This document shows, piece by piece, positions 62,406 through 64,000 of a stretch of DNA of 64,000 nt (the first letter of the stretch is position 1; every line of letters starts with the position of its first letter). The notes beneath the pieces were generated by a model. It had not been told where the DNA came from and made no database searches. It saw only the letters and a list, made by a program, of their open reading frames with translations. The translations under genes and the position numbers were made by a program. Source of the DNA: Oscillospiraceae bacterium. GTDB taxonomy: Bacteria; Bacillota; Clostridia; Oscillospirales; JAAYXM01. Location of the stretch: NCBI GenBank assembly GCA_017435965.1, contig JAFSEA010000027.1, forward strand, positions 1-64,000, written 5' to 3'.

Positions 62406-64000
62406 TTATTTCTTTTTTGCCCAGGAATCCTTGAGTGATACCGTTCTATTGAACACAGGCTTGCCCGGTTCTGAAAGCTTGGTATCACGGCAGAAGTAGC
62501 CGTTTCTGAGGAACTGGTAACGACCGTCACCTATACCCTCTTCTATTGCGGCTTCACACTTACAGCCTGTGAGAATTTCAAGGGAGTTGGGGTTGATGTT
62601 ATCGGTGAAAGCTCCGCCCTCGGGGAACTCGCCGGGGTTTTCCGCATTAAAGAGGTTTTCATAGATACGAACCTCGGCATCAACCGCATCGCTTGCCGAT
62701 ACCCAATGGATTGTTCCCTTTACCTTGCGCTTATCGGGAGTATCTCCGCCACGTGATTCGGGGTCATACTCTGCATGGATAACGGTAACGTTTCCCTCAT
62801 CATCTGTTTCAAAGCTCTTGCAGGTTACATAATATGCATACTTAAGTCTTACTTCGTTTCCGGGGAACATTCTGAAATAGCCTTTGACCGGCTCTGCAAG
62901 GAAGTCTTCCCTTTCGATATAAAGCTCACGGGAGAAGGTCACCTTATGAGTGCCGCTGTTTTCATCGAGGGGATTGTTCTGTGCATCAAAGGTTTCTGTC
63001 ATGCCTTCAGGATAGTTATCAATAACAAGCTTTACAGGGCGAAGCACAACCATCATACGTGCTGCGGATTCATTCAAATCCTCACGGATGCAATGCTCGA
63101 GGAAGCCATAGTCAACGGTGTTATATGCCTTGGAAACGCCGATTCTCTCGCAGAAAGTGCGGATGGATTTCGGAGTATATCCACGGCGGCGAAGACCCGA
63201 AAGTGTTGGCATACGGGGGTCATCCCAACCATCAACATACTTTTCTTCAACAAGCTGACGGAGATAACGCTTTGACATAACTGTATTTGTTACGTTAAGA
63301 CGTGAGAACTCAATCTGACGCGGCGGATTCTCAAATCCGATTTCGCGTACAACCCAATCATAAAGAGGGCGATGGTTTTCAAACTCGATTGAGCAGAGAG
63401 AATGGGTTATTTCCTCAAGAGCATCCTGGATAGGATGTGCATAGTCATAAAGCGGATAGATGCACCACTTATCACCCTGGCGGTGATGATGGGTATGAAG
63501 GATTCTATAAATTGCCGGATCACGCATATTCATATTGGGTGATGCCATATCTATCTTTGCGCGGAGAGTGTGGCTTCCGTCGGGGAATTCACCATTCTTC
63601 ATACGTTCAAAGAGGTCGAGATTTTCCTCAACGCTTCTGTCACGGTAGGGGCTGTTCTTTCCCGGTTCTGTGAGTGTGCCACGGTATTCACGCATTTCAT
63701 CAGCAGAAAGGTCGCAGACATATGCCTTGCCACGCTTTATAAGCTCGACTGCAAATTCATAGCATTTATCAAAGTAATCAGAGCCGTAGAAAATACCGCC
63801 GTTAGGCTCTGCACCGAGCCAACGAAGGTCTTCCTCGATTGAACGGACATACTCGTCATCTTCACGGACGGGGTTTGTATCATCAAAGCGAAGATTAAAA
63901 AGTCCATTGTATTTCTGGGCAACTCCAGCAGAAATCCAGATAGCCTTTGCACTTCCTATATGGAGATAACCGTTAGGCTCCGGTGGAAAACGGGTGTGGA
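62406..64000 (-). CDS. glnS: glutaminyl-tRNA synthetase, 5' end outside the window
   Basis: Runs off the right edge. Visible: the HIGH region [19 protein letters not shown] at the edge, [15 protein letters not shown] (KMSKS) and the C-terminal anticodon-binding beta-barrel. Only a few dozen N-terminal residues are missing. A direct GlnRS with a separate GluRS is less usual in Firmicutes, which mostly rely on GatCAB. Confidence 0.96.
   Translation of the reverse strand, partial: HTRFPPEPNGYLHIGSAKAIWISAGVAQKYNGLFNLRFDDTNPVREDDEYVRSIEEDLRWLGAEPNGGIFYGSDYFDKCYEFAVELIKRGKAYVCDLSADEMREYRGTLTEPGKNSPYRDRSVEENLDLFERMKNGEFPDGSHTLRAKIDMASPNMNMRDPAIYRILHTHHHRQGDKWCIYPLYDYAHPIQDALEEITHSLCSIEFENHRPLYDWVVREIGFENPPRQIEFSRLNVTNTVMSKRYLRQLVEEKYVDGWDDPRMPTLSGLRRRGYTPKSIRTFCERIGVSKAYNTVDYGFLEHCIREDLNESAARMMVVLRPVKLVIDNYPEGMTETFDAQNNPLDENSGTHKVTFSRELYIEREDFLAEPVKGYFRMFPGNEVRLKYAYYVTCKSFETDDEGNVTVIHAEYDPESRGGDTPDKRKVKGTIHWVSASDAVDAEVRIYENLFNAENPGEFPEGGAFTDNINPNSLEILTGCKCEAAIEEGIGDGRYQFLRNGYFCRDTKLSEPGKPVFNRTVSLKDSWAKKK

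Overview
The window looks like a chromosomal segment of a spore-forming, probably anaerobic Firmicute of the class Clostridia, plausibly an uncultured gut Oscillospirales-type lineage. The evidence is spoVG, a SPOCS-domain spore protein, RNase J, a T-box on proS, a ZTP riboswitch on the purine operon, formate-tetrahydrofolate ligase, strong AGGAGG-type ribosome sites and moderate GC. The genus is not determinable from the sequence. About two thirds of the genes lie on the minus strand.

Left edge (1-1741): the end of an integrated element, with a partial membrane protein and a tyrosine recombinase next to tRNA-Ala(GGC). A short imperfect copy of the tRNA anticodon arm sits just upstream of the recombinase start. 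1827-16588 is mostly ordinary chromosome: a nitroreductase, a PHP hydrolase, DUF378, a Na/Pi cotransporter, a degenerate phosphohexomutase homologue, RNase J behind a structured leader, a large secreted multi-domain protein, an AraC regulator, a SPOCS/LysM protein, thiamine pyrophosphokinase and a GH39-like enzyme.

16684-22561 is the most unusual part. It is a four-gene minus-strand operon with its own promoter. It encodes a zinc-ribbon/TIR/RCC1-repeat/coiled-coil protein, a small HTH-like protein with a hydrophobic C-terminus, an SPFH (flotillin-like) protein flanked by about six zinc ribbons, and a multi-pass membrane protein. The layout suggests a membrane- or protein-sensing system with a TIR effector, possibly for defence or stress. 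I know of no described system with this architecture.

22595-35781 is a ten-gene purine operon, purE-purC-purF-purM-purN-purO-AICAR transformylase-purD-purL-fhs. A minus-strand promoter, a ZTP (pfl) riboswitch and a terminator precede it. Two departures from the textbook set stand out: PurF lacks the N-terminal catalytic cysteine, and PurH is replaced by a stand-alone AICAR transformylase plus an archaeal-type IMP cyclohydrolase. Fhs at the end of the operon supplies the 10-formyl-THF whose shortage ZTP reports.

35830-44069: a murC-led set (murC, CPBP protease, an unrecognised protein, a YitT-like membrane protein), then spoVG and a UgtP-like glycosyltransferase on the plus strand, then a pair of sugar-ABC permeases without a binding protein. 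44523-53559: a membrane-bound AraC-type sensor-regulator, an aminotransferase-trpS-tagO group, an Lrp regulator with an AGCS amino-acid symporter, and a stand-alone class II glutamine amidotransferase.

53613-64000: an (alpha/alpha)6 glycosidase, a lipoprotein, ridA-rluA, proS behind a T-box with a CCG specifier, a small degenerate methyltransferase-like protein, a RelB/YafQ toxin-antitoxin pair, gltX and the truncated glnS that runs off the right edge.
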